From NCBI GenBank assembly GCA_023667315.1, contig JAMPAI010000017.1, positions 1 to 37,988 on the forward strand: a stretch of DNA of 37,988 bases, in the 5' to 3' direction. Positions 1-6,285 of the stretch are shown here, one piece after another; the stretch's first letter is position 1, and every line of letters starts with the position of its first letter. The translations under genes and the position numbers were made by a program. This DNA is from Ruminococcus flavefaciens. Its GTDB lineage: Bacteria; Bacteroidota; Bacteroidia; Bacteroidales; P3. Below the pieces are notes generated by a model, which searched no databases, had not been told where the DNA came from, and worked only from the letters and a program-made list of their open reading frames with translations.

Positions 1-7
1 CATTTCT

Positions 8-44
8 CTATACGTTTTATCCCCGTATAGTGTCAACTTTTTTT
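8..44 (+). terminator. Weak hairpin with T-run, possible terminator of an upstream gene
   Basis: A 7-bp stem (CTATACG at 8-14 pairing with CGTATAG at 24-30) is followed, after a 6-nt gap, by a T-run at about 37-43. The gap makes it a poor intrinsic terminator. It could close a gene lying left of the window, but that gene is not visible. Confidence 0.3.
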
Positions 45-65
45 AGGGAAAGACAATCACAGTAT

Positions 66-127
66 AACATCAACATCAACATCAACATCAACATCAACAT
101 CAACATCAACATCAACATCAACATCAA
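66..127. repeat. Hexanucleotide microsatellite (AACATC)x10
   Basis: Ten perfect head-to-tail copies of AACATC occupy 66-125, followed by a partial AA. The array lies about 350 bp upstream of the promoter of the first repeat-protein gene. A short open frame (30-221) crosses it and would read as alternating Asn-Ile, but it has no signal peptide, recognisable domain or promoter box. A 6-bp unit does not change frame, so classical frameshift phase variation is not expected. Length change by slippage is plausible for an array this perfect. Confidence 0.9.
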
Positions 128-311
128 TCCAAACCTCCTGCATCGGAAGCCTCCTGTATATATAACCCCAAAACCAGATTTTATCGAAACCAAGCATTAC
201 AAAAACCTAATAAACAAATAACTACAGCAAAGAAACCAACCCAAACCACCAGCCAAACGCCGTAAAAAAGCAAAAAGCACCCTCCCGAAACTCCGGCATT
301 TTGCCAACGCA
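128..311. other. Intergenic stretch with no recognisable gene
   Basis: This sequence between the microsatellite and the inverted repeat is A/C-rich and G-poor on the plus strand. I see no credible coding frame, tRNA or perfect TAnnTTTG box in it. Confidence 0.5.
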
Positions 312-426
312 AAAATTTATATTATTATAACCGCCGCCCGCAACAATCCACGCAGCCTACGCAAGACACCCCGCCTTACCCATAACCCACTGGCCGACAC
401 TCAACAATTATAATAATATAAATTTT
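312..426. repeat. Inverted repeat upstream of the first LRR surface-protein gene (copy 1)
   Basis: The arm at 312-330 is the exact reverse complement of 408-426 (19 bp, AT-only), separated by a GC-rich 77-bp spacer. Each arm contains a smaller palindrome of the form TTATA-N4-TATAA (317-330 and 408-421, centres 91 bp apart), which looks like a dimer-binding operator half. The right arm ends about 50 bp upstream of the TATATTTG box at 475. The same arrangement occurs at 36460-36571 before the second LRR gene, and both spacers contain CGCAAGACAC (360-369 here). There is no TAnnTTTG box in the spacer on either strand, so a simple invertible promoter is not supported. Confidence 0.85.
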
Positions 427-474
427 ATCTTTTTCCAAGAAAGTAAAAATATATCGATAAAATTTAAATTACAC

Positions 475-482
475 TATATTTG
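475..482 (+). promoter_or_regulatory. Bacteroides-type -7 box (TATATTTG) of the first LRR gene
   Basis: A perfect match to TAnnTTTG lies 48 nt before the ATG at 531. No TTTG is present about 20 bp upstream, so the -33 element is missing or degenerate, as also at the paralogous promoter 36620-36627. This hints at activator dependence, perhaps through the inverted repeat just upstream. Confidence 0.65.
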
Positions 483-530
483 CAAAGGAATAAAGCAAGG
501 CATGAATCCCTGCAGAACAAGGAAAACAAA

Positions 531-2369
531 ATGAAAAACAATAAGATAATGAAAAAACTATGGATTGGCCTAACGGCCATCTCCCTGAGCCTATGCTCGC
601 TGCAAGCCCAGGAAACCACCGCCCCCCGGATTTTGGGGTTTAGTTGCGGGTCGTCGTCTGTAACGAGTCTGGACGTGAGCGGCTGCACCGCCTTGACAAG
701 CCTGTCTTGCAGCAGCAACCAATTGACGGAATTGGACGTGAGCAAAAACACCGCCTTGACTTCCTTGGATTGCGAACGTAACAAATTGACCAGCCTGAAC
801 GTAAGCGGATGCTCCGCCTTATCTTCCTTGAATTGCTACTCCAACGACTTGACCAGTCTGGACGTAAGCGGCTGCATCGCCTTGAAAACATTGGCTGGCT
901 ATTGGACTTCTGGTTCTTCTGATCATTATTATTTAACGGTTGACACTTTGAAAATACATGGAGTGTCGATGGAGACGCTGAGTATAGGAGCGTATTCCAC
1001 CATAGGACTTCTAGATGCCCAAGGATGTACCTCTTTGCGCAGTATTTCAGGGCACAGATATAGTGAGAGCCCCAAAAGCATAGGGAGAATAAATCTCCAT
1101 GATTGTTCTAATTTGGAAAGTTTGGATTGCGCTGGAAGCTCTGGGTCTAAAGGTTCGTTAAAAGCATTGGATATACGTGGCTGTACAGCCTTGACTGAAT
1201 TGAATTGCCAATACAACGAACTTGATAGCCTAAATGTAAGCGACTGTGCGGCCTTGACGGAACTGAACTGTGCATATAACAACCTGACATATTTACACTT
1301 AAGCAAACACACCGCCTTGACTTCCTTCGATTGCCACTCTAATAGCTTGACAAATCTGGATGTAAGCAACTGCTCCGCCTTGACTTCCTTAGATTGCTCC
1401 TCCAACAACTTGCCCAATCTGGATGTAAGCAACTGCTCCGCCTTGACTTCCTTGTCTTGCTCCTCCAACAACTTGCCCAATCTGGATGTAAGCAACTGCT
1501 CCGCCTTGACTTCCTTGTCTTGCTACTCCAACAACTTGACCAATCTGGATGTAAGCAACTGCTCCGCCTTGACTTCCTTGAACTGCAGATACAACCGGAT
1601 ACCATTGTCTTCCTTGTATGAAACACTCACCCAAGTTCCTCAATTGAGTTCTTTTGTCGCTTTTGGCCAATCGGATTCCATCGTCATTCTCATCGACCAA
1701 GACTTCGATTTGTCTTCGGAACGCATCATCGGCCAAATCCTCACCTCTTTCGAGTTGACGGATGCCTACAACAAGGAAGTATCCGAGGATTTCTGGACGG
1801 AAAACCGCTTCGTGTTTCAATTCCACGAACCCCTTAAATACAAGCTGGTGCTGCGAAACGACAACATCTCAACCAACTATCCTGTCTTTACCTGGCATAT
1901 CTCGGTGGTGGAGGAAATGCCGTCTTGTACGGTGAAGGTGTCGGCCAATAATACGGAATGGGGCACGGCCAACATTACCGGCAACGGAATCTATGGATAC
2001 GGCTCGGAAGCGACCGTTACGGCCACCCCGAAGGAGGGCTACCGCTTCGTGAACTGGACGAAGAAGAACGGCACGGTGTTCAGCACCGAGGCGGTTCACA
2101 CCTTCGCGGTAACAGCAGATATGGAACTGACGGCCAATTTCGAGGAAGACCCGAACCCTGTGGGCAACGAGACCTATGTAGCGAACAACTTCCGCGTATG
2201 GGCACAGGACTGCGTCATCTATCTGTCCGCCTACAAAGGCGATGTGCAGGTCTATAACACGGTGGGGCAATGCCTCTATAACGGTCGCGCCACGGCCATC
2301 CCGGTGCGGAACAGCGGCCTGTATATCGTAAAGGCGGGTCGGATGACATCTAAAGTGATTGTAAGATAA
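531..2369 (+). CDS. Secreted Cys/Leu-rich-repeat surface protein with T9SS sorting tail
   Basis: The protein has 612 aa. An Sec signal peptide is visible at the N-terminus (LWIGLTAISLSLCSLQAQ). About residues 38-360 are 21-residue leucine-rich repeats of the form LTSLDVSxCxALTSLxCxxN, each with regular cysteines. About residues 464-539 resemble a divergent InlB B-repeat (GYRFVNWTKKNG, then LTANFE). The last ~65 residues look like a Por-type (T9SS type A) sorting tail, with VYNTVGQCLYNG and GLYIVKAG. The inferred role is a surface-exposed or secreted binding protein; the ligand is unknown. ATG 531 is chosen because an in-frame TTG at 480 lies inside the promoter box; ATG 549 is an alternative. 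The central part (about 890-1300) is more AT-rich than the flanks, suggesting mosaic origin. A paralogue starts at 36679. Confidence 0.85.
   Translation: MKNNKIMKKLWIGLTAISLSLCSLQAQETTAPRILGFSCGSSSVTSLDVSGCTALTSLSCSSNQLTELDVSKNTALTSLDCERNKLTSLNVSGCSALSSLNCYSNDLTSLDVSGCIALKTLAGYWTSGSSDHYYLTVDTLKIHGVSMETLSIGAYSTIGLLDAQGCTSLRSISGHRYSESPKSIGRINLHDCSNLESLDCAGSSGSKGSLKALDIRGCTALTELNCQYNELDSLNVSDCAALTELNCAYNNLTYLHLSKHTALTSFDCHSNSLTNLDVSNCSALTSLDCSSNNLPNLDVSNCSALTSLSCSSNNLPNLDVSNCSALTSLSCYSNNLTNLDVSNCSALTSLNCRYNRIPLSSLYETLTQVPQLSSFVAFGQSDSIVILIDQDFDLSSERIIGQILTSFELTDAYNKEVSEDFWTENRFVFQFHEPLKYKLVLRNDNISTNYPVFTWHISVVEEMPSCTVKVSANNTEWGTANITGNGIYGYGSEATVTATPKEGYRFVNWTKKNGTVFSTEAVHTFAVTADMELTANFEEDPNPVGNETYVANNFRVWAQDCVIYLSAYKGDVQVYNTVGQCLYNGRATAIPVRNSGLYIVKAGRMTSKVIVR
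1356..1580 (+). repeat. 63-bp tandem repeats inside the LRR gene
   Basis: Units begin at 1356, 1419, 1482 and 1545, an exact 63-bp period encoding one 21-residue LRR each. The first three differ from the middle unit at only 2-3 of 63 positions. The fourth matches for its first ~36 bp and then diverges. Conservation at DNA level, beyond what the protein needs, points to recent duplication and probable copy-number instability. Confidence 0.9.
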
Positions 2370-2389
2370 AACCTAAAAGAAACAATATC

Positions 2390-2746
2390 ATGGAAAATTT
2401 AAAAATAGGGCTTTTGCTCATGTTTTTATTGTTGGCGGGCACATGGCTTTCGGCCTCCGGAAACGTTATATTGGAGAACGACCAACCGCTAACAGCCAAG
2501 ACCGCACAGGCGGATACGGTGCGGATGACCTGGAATGTAGGCAGTCCGTCATTATTTAAGTTTTTTCACTTCTACGGTGAAGAAGGAGCAACCTATAAGG
2601 TGGATTGGGGCGACGGGGAAACAGATACCTATACGGGGAAAGGTGCGGAAACCCTGGTGTCAATCCAGGTGTATTGCAAACATAATTACAACACAACAGG
2701 CACCTACACGGTACTGCTGTACGGCGTGATTGAAGACAAAAAATAG
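2390..2746 (+). CDS. Secreted PKD-like head domain protein lacking a repeat body
   Basis: The protein has 118 aa. It has a signal peptide (residues 1-22, ending near TWLSASG) followed by one compact beta-type domain with WGDGETDTYTG and HNYNTTGTYTV, typical of a PKD-like or Ig-like fold. It lies 20 nt after the LRR gene, so it is probably co-transcribed. It aligns by eye with residues 22-100 of the second LRR protein (36679), which begins DTIRI where this one begins DTVRM and has a similarly spaced GTTGKY/ETDTY region. It therefore looks like the N-terminal head of such a protein without the LRRs. It has no sorting tail and its destination after export is unclear. It may be a remnant or a small stand-alone exported protein. 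Confidence 0.65.
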   Translation: MENLKIGLLLMFLLLAGTWLSASGNVILENDQPLTAKTAQADTVRMTWNVGSPSLFKFFHFYGEEGATYKVDWGDGETDTYTGKGAETLVSIQVYCKHNYNTTGTYTVLLYGVIEDKK

Positions 2747-2782
2747 GAAGTAAATAATTTTAACCTTTAAACCATTCAAGAG

Positions 2783-3469
2783 ATGTGTTCAGACAACGAG
2801 AATCATGTTCAATACGATGGGCTCCATTTCCTCAAAAAGGGGAATGGAACGGTTTCTGTCAGCTTGAATAGCCTCTATCCCATCCAACAAAAACGTGAAA
2901 TATTCGCAAACTTAGGAACGGAGGTTACCGTTCCTGAGTATATCCAAGTAATGGAAAAGTACAAAGTAACGGAACTCGGAGATACTTCTTTTGAGTATGC
3001 CGACCAGATGGAGGTGCTGAATCTTCCCTGTAGTATATCTGCGATAAAATGGAGTTTTTGGGACTGCAACAAGTTACGGGAAATTCATGTCGCTCCCCAA
3101 AACGAATCCTTTTGCGATGTTGATGGGGTTGTGTATTCCAAAGACAAGACCAAGATTATAGTCTACCCTCCCGCTTATCCGGAAGAAGAATACCACATAT
3201 TGCCTTCCACGCGCAAAATAGCTGAACTCTGCTTTAAAAATGCCAATAATTTAAAGACGTTGTATATCCCTGAATCAGTCCGGGAAATTGGATCCAACGC
3301 CCTTTACGGCTGCTTTAACTTAGAGCATGTCTATATTGAGGGCGAACTCAAGAGTTTTTTAGGTGTTCCCTCAGACGAATGGTGTCCGAAAAAGACGGTT
3401 GTCCATTACCAAAACAAACAATGGCCAATAAACGAGTTTAGGGAAGCGTTTTCGCAACGCAAGCAGTAG
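2783..3469 (+). CDS. BspA-type (TpLRR, LRR_5) leucine-rich-repeat protein
   Basis: The protein has 228 aa. The first ~60 residues resemble the lead-in of BspA-like proteins (YDGLHFLKKGNGTVSVSL, then EVTVPEYI). LRR_5 repeats follow, of the form VTELGDTSFEYADQMEVLNLP and LKTLYIPESVREIGSNALYG, with a DVDGVVYSKD insert common in this family. No signal peptide or sorting tail is visible, so it may be cytoplasmic or a fragment of a larger surface protein. It starts 36 nt after the head-domain gene and is the last gene before the hairpin at 3491. The LRR class differs from the 21-residue class of the gene at 531. Function is unknown beyond likely protein binding. Confidence 0.7.
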   Translation: MCSDNENHVQYDGLHFLKKGNGTVSVSLNSLYPIQQKREIFANLGTEVTVPEYIQVMEKYKVTELGDTSFEYADQMEVLNLPCSISAIKWSFWDCNKLREIHVAPQNESFCDVDGVVYSKDKTKIIVYPPAYPEEEYHILPSTRKIAELCFKNANNLKTLYIPESVREIGSNALYGCFNLEHVYIEGELKSFLGVPSDEWCPKKTVVHYQNKQWPINEFREAFSQRKQ

Positions 3470-3490
3470 AACCTTGGCCATAACAAAAGG

Positions 3491-3533
3491 AAAGCGGGAC
3501 GGTTCCCCTTGCGGAGAACCGCCCCGCTTTTCG
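3491..3533. terminator. Strong, probably bidirectional, intrinsic terminator
   Basis: A 15-bp stem with one mismatch (AAAGCGGGACGGTTC at 3491-3505 with GAACCGCCCCGCTTT at 3516-3530) has a 10-nt loop. T-runs follow on the plus strand, and the minus strand reads CTTTCCTTTTG after the stem. It lies between the plus-strand LRR cluster and a minus-strand ORF ending at 3542. Confidence 0.8.
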
Positions 3534-3541
3534 CATCCACA

Positions 3542-3745
3542 TCACAGCAGATTCACATCAACATCACGAATCACTTCCCGAATGGAATCTATCGACGGCA
3601 CATCAACCAATTCCATCAACCTTCTTTTTAATTCTTCCGCCCTGTTTTCCGAAATAGAACGTAATATATAGCAAACCACCAGCAAACACCCTGTCAAGTT
3701 ATGCTTCAGCCTATCCTTCGCCAACAAAGGCATAGGGCCAATCAT
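3542..3745 (-). CDS. Small hypothetical protein, possible
   Basis: This 67-aa frame starts at ATG 3745; a longer version would start at 3841 but its extra N-terminus is unconvincing. The product has a hydrophobic stretch (LTGCLLVVCYIL) followed by a charged C-terminus (ENRAEELKRRLMELVDV, then VIRDVDVNLL). I do not recognise a family. Support for a real gene is contextual: a minus-strand TATCTTTG box lies upstream at 3859-3852, and the hairpin at 3491-3533 would end its transcript. It also lies downstream of the exbB-tonB operon with no terminator in between. A degraded gene remnant is equally possible. Confidence 0.35.
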   Translation of the reverse strand: MIGPMPLLAKDRLKHNLTGCLLVVCYILRSISENRAEELKRRLMELVDVPSIDSIREVIRDVDVNLL

Positions 3746-3851
3746 CAGCGATTTTTGCAGCCTATAAAAAAAGGGAGTATCGCGAAGACACCCCCAGATC
3801 CTTATTATAGTGCAGAATGTACAGCTTGTGCACACAGGCACTTTATAGTTG

Positions 3852-3859
3852 CAAAGATA
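3852..3859 (-). promoter_or_regulatory. Minus-strand TATCTTTG box
   Basis: On the minus strand this reads TATCTTTG, a perfect TAnnTTTG, just past the stop of the metallophosphoesterase gene and directed at the small ORF 3745-3542. No TTTG lies at the usual -33 distance. A chance match is possible. Confidence 0.35.
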
Positions 3860-3876
3860 TAAAAAATTCCCGAACC

Positions 3877-5025
3877 TTACAGCTCAAACAAGGTAAAGCA
3901 AGGCCGCATGCCGAGCCGGAACGGAATGCCGTTGAAGCCGCAGCCGGTGTTTACGTAGAGCGCCTGGCCGTTGGCCATGATGTACAGCCCCGAGTAGTGT
4001 TCATACACGAAACGCGCCGGGCTGTAGTCCTTTCCGTTGATGCGCAGGCCGAACTGCATGCCGTGCGTGTGGCCTGCCAGCGTAAGGTCGATCTGCGGAC
4101 AGCGCAGATACACCGCCGAATCGAAATGCGAGGGGTCGTGCGAGAGCAGCACCGTATATACCTGCGGATTGTGCCTGCCGCGCACCGTGTCGGCCAGCGG
4201 ATCCTGCGAGGCACTCCGCCTCACTTCCAGCAAGGCCTCCGGCGAAAGCGCAGCCTTCAGATCCCCCTTCTTCGGAAAACGCTTCTCCCTGCCCCAGTTC
4301 TCCACCCCCACCAGGTGCAGGGTGTCGCCTCCGCGTTCAATCTTTACCGAGGCGTTGTTCAGGCACACCCAGCCTATGTTCCTGTAGTATTGCAGCATCT
4401 TCTGCAGGTTGGCGTGGCGCGAGGCAGTGTCCGGCCAACGCACATAGCCCCCGTAGTCGTGGTTTCCCAACACGCAATACACCCCGTCGGGCGCGCGCAG
4501 GTGCGACAGCTCGGCCAGATGCGGCGTCATCTCCGAGGTACTGAAGTTCACCATATCGCCCGTAAACACCACCATATCAGGCTTGGTGTGCAGGGCCTGC
4601 TGCACCAGCAGCCTTACCTGCCTGGGCGAGGTAAAGCTGCCGATATGCATGTCCGAAATCTGCAGGATACGGTAATGGCGCAGCCCCTGGGGCGCCTTTC
4701 GTTCGGGATTCGCCTGCGAGATCCGAACTTTATCGATCCGTATATTGAAGGTCGAGATAACCATAGCGTAAACACAAATCAAAAATAAAACACCCGTGGC
4801 GATGGCCGCGTACTTGCCGAAGCGCTTCCCGCCAACCAGCCGCAAAAAGGCGTAGAACAGATACAGCAGAAAGAATACCGCCAGATTCCCTATCAGGTAG
4901 GTGCGCCAGAAAGGAGGCCAGAACGGAACGTTCGCGAAACGGAACAGCAGGAACAAGACCGCCAGGTCCGCTATCGGGAAACCGATCCAGAACAACAGCC
5001 TGTATATGCGCTTGCGGTCCGCCAT
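3877..5025 (-). CDS. Membrane-anchored metallophosphoesterase
   Basis: The protein has 382 aa. Three predicted membrane segments (about residues 9-28, 42-62 and 72-92) are followed by a calcineurin-like phosphoesterase domain. The metal-binding motifs are in order: SDMHIGS (Asp125, His127), TGDMV (Asp157), GNHD (188-190), SHDP (His296) and GHTHG (318-322). Overall it resembles the YaeI/YkuE-type membrane phosphoesterases; some of these act on lipid A precursors or other phospholipid-type substrates, but the substrate here cannot be read from sequence. It begins 12 nt after tonB and is the last clear gene of the exbB-exbD-tonB transcription unit. Confidence 0.85.
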   Translation of the reverse strand: MADRKRIYRLLFWIGFPIADLAVLFLLFRFANVPFWPPFWRTYLIGNLAVFFLLYLFYAFLRLVGGKRFGKYAAIATGVLFLICVYAMVISTFNIRIDKVRISQANPERKAPQGLRHYRILQISDMHIGSFTSPRQVRLLVQQALHTKPDMVVFTGDMVNFSTSEMTPHLAELSHLRAPDGVYCVLGNHDYGGYVRWPDTASRHANLQKMLQYYRNIGWVCLNNASVKIERGGDTLHLVGVENWGREKRFPKKGDLKAALSPEALLEVRRSASQDPLADTVRGRHNPQVYTVLLSHDPSHFDSAVYLRCPQIDLTLAGHTHGMQFGLRINGKDYSPARFVYEHYSGLYIMANGQALYVNTGCGFNGIPFRLGMRPCFTLFEL

Positions 5026-5037
5026 CGGTTCCCTCTC

Positions 5038-5856
5038 CTATGCTCCCCGCACAAAACGGTAGGTAATCGTGCCCAGCTGCTTGTCGGGCGCGTTCTCCTT
5101 AGGCACGAACTTCGACTGCAGGGCCGCCCGTTCGGCCGTTTTCCAAAGGTTGCCGTCCATCGTGGTCGTACCTTTCAGTCCCGCCGTGGCTTCGGTAACG
5201 ACCCCGTTCCTGTCCACCACGATGCGCACCACCACCACGCCTTCTTCCTCCGAATCGTAATTGGGCTTCACCAGGCTCATGAGCGTGCGCCCGTTCAGCG
5301 AGAACGAAATGCCGCCCGATCCTCCCGAGCCCGTATATCCCTTGGCGTTCACGTCGCCGTTCGGCTTGCCCTGGTCGCCCGGCTCCCCGGTCTCGCCCTG
5401 GGCGGACGTCTCGCTGCCCTTGCGCTTGCCCGGATAGAGCGCCATCGGGTTTATCTCGGGTTCCTTGGGCTGTTCCACCTTTTTCTCGGGCTGTTCCTGA
5501 ACCGCCGGCTTGGGCAGATCCTTTTGGGGCTCCGGCTTGGGCTTCACCTTTTCCGGCTTAGGCAGGGCCGGAGCTTCCTCCGAAACGGCGGTAACCACCT
5601 CCTCTTCTTCCTGCACCTGTTCCGGCTCGTCGGGCACCTCCACCGGCGAGGCATCGGGCTCAAACGCCTGCATCTGGCCGCTGCCCACCTCCGAATAACC
5701 GAGGTTCACCTCAATGCCGTATTCGGGCGGAGGCGGATAGGTCCTGTACAGGCCTAACCAAAGCAGGGCGCACACCGACACCACGGCAAACAGGAAGGTT
5801 GCCAGCAATGCCCAAAGCCTTGCCCTGCGGTCGTTGTCTTGATCGAAATCATTCAT
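5038..5856 (-). CDS. tonB: TonB energy-transducing protein
   Basis: The protein has 272 aa. A single N-terminal membrane anchor (about residues 14-36) precedes a Pro/Glu/Lys-rich periplasm-spanning region (about 70-137) and a Gly-rich linker (about 150-182). A TonB C-terminal-like domain follows (about 185-272, with GVVVVRIVVDRNGVV and FVPKENAPD). Its N-terminus overlaps the exbD stop by 8 bp, which implies translational coupling. With ExbB and ExbD it would transmit proton-motive force to outer-membrane receptors such as the one at 33459-35840. The C-terminal part is of the AgmX/TonB-family type common in Bacteroidota, so it might serve another cell-envelope motor, but TonB is the simplest reading. 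Confidence 0.85.
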   Translation of the reverse strand: MNDFDQDNDRRARLWALLATFLFAVVSVCALLWLGLYRTYPPPPEYGIEVNLGYSEVGSGQMQAFEPDASPVEVPDEPEQVQEEEEVVTAVSEEAPALPKPEKVKPKPEPQKDLPKPAVQEQPEKKVEQPKEPEINPMALYPGKRKGSETSAQGETGEPGDQGKPNGDVNAKGYTGSGGSGGISFSLNGRTLMSLVKPNYDSEEEGVVVVRIVVDRNGVVTEATAGLKGTTTMDGNLWKTAERAALQSKFVPKENAPDKQLGTITYRFVRGA

Positions 5857-6262
5857 GCGGAGCGGTCGCCAAAATGGTTTTCAACTTGTATCCCGTCTGT
5901 TCGTTCACCGTGTTCACCGCGTCCATGACCCGCACCAGGTACTGCACCGGCACCGTGCGGTCCACCCGCAGTACGATGGTGGCCTCCGGATTGGTCTCGG
6001 TCATGCCGTAGATGGCCTGCTCCAGGTCGGGAGACTCCACGTAGGTCTGTTCCACGAAATACTCGTAGCGGTCGTTGATGTAGATGGTGTAGTTCTGCTT
6101 GGCCATCGTGCGGCTGCCGCTGTTGGGCAGCAACAGCTTGATGGCGTTGGGGCTCACCATCGTGGAAAGCAGTATGAAGAAGATAAGCAACAGGAACACC
6201 AGGTCGGACATCGAGGCCGAGCTGAAGTTCAGGTCCTGTTTGTAGCGAGATTTCAATGCCAT
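5849..6262 (-). CDS. exbD: ExbD-type biopolymer transport protein
   Basis: The protein has 137 aa. It has one N-terminal membrane helix with the key proton-pathway aspartate (MSDLVFLLLIFF, Asp20), then a periplasmic domain with the family pattern VLRVDRTVPVQYLVRVMDAV. It sits between exbB (gap 23 nt) and tonB (8-bp overlap). It pairs with ExbB to form the stator. Only one exbD is present here, whereas many Bacteroidota TonB clusters carry two. Confidence 0.9.
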   Translation of the reverse strand: MALKSRYKQDLNFSSASMSDLVFLLLIFFILLSTMVSPNAIKLLLPNSGSRTMAKQNYTIYINDRYEYFVEQTYVESPDLEQAIYGMTETNPEATIVLRVDRTVPVQYLVRVMDAVNTVNEQTGYKLKTILATAPHE

Positions 6263-6285
6263 GGAGGTTGGTTTTCGCCCGGCGG

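Noticed and set aside
30-221. 63-aa frame with an Asn-Ile repeat crossing the microsatellite
   Set aside because: The frame exists only because the hexamer array is open. It has no signal, domain or promoter box, and a 6-bp unit cannot frameshift it.
312-426. Invertible promoter (inverton) flanked by the inverted repeat
   Set aside because: No TAnnTTTG box is present in the spacer on either strand, and the promoter lies outside the repeat. Inversion cannot be excluded but is not supported.
480-530. TTG start at 480 extending the first LRR protein
   Set aside because: It lies inside the TATATTTG promoter box, so it would not be transcribed from this promoter. The signal peptide begins at 531 or 549.
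1356-1607. CRISPR-like array of 63-bp repeats
   Set aside because: The repeats are contiguous without spacers and encode in-frame LRR units.
929-1626. Long antisense frames opposite the LRR gene
   Set aside because: They mirror the 63-bp repeats, having repetitive low-quality sequence and no independent signals.
3817-4788. 323-aa plus-strand frame opposite the metallophosphoesterase
   Set aside because: The opposite strand carries all five phosphoesterase motifs. This frame is His/Arg/Val-rich shadow sequence.
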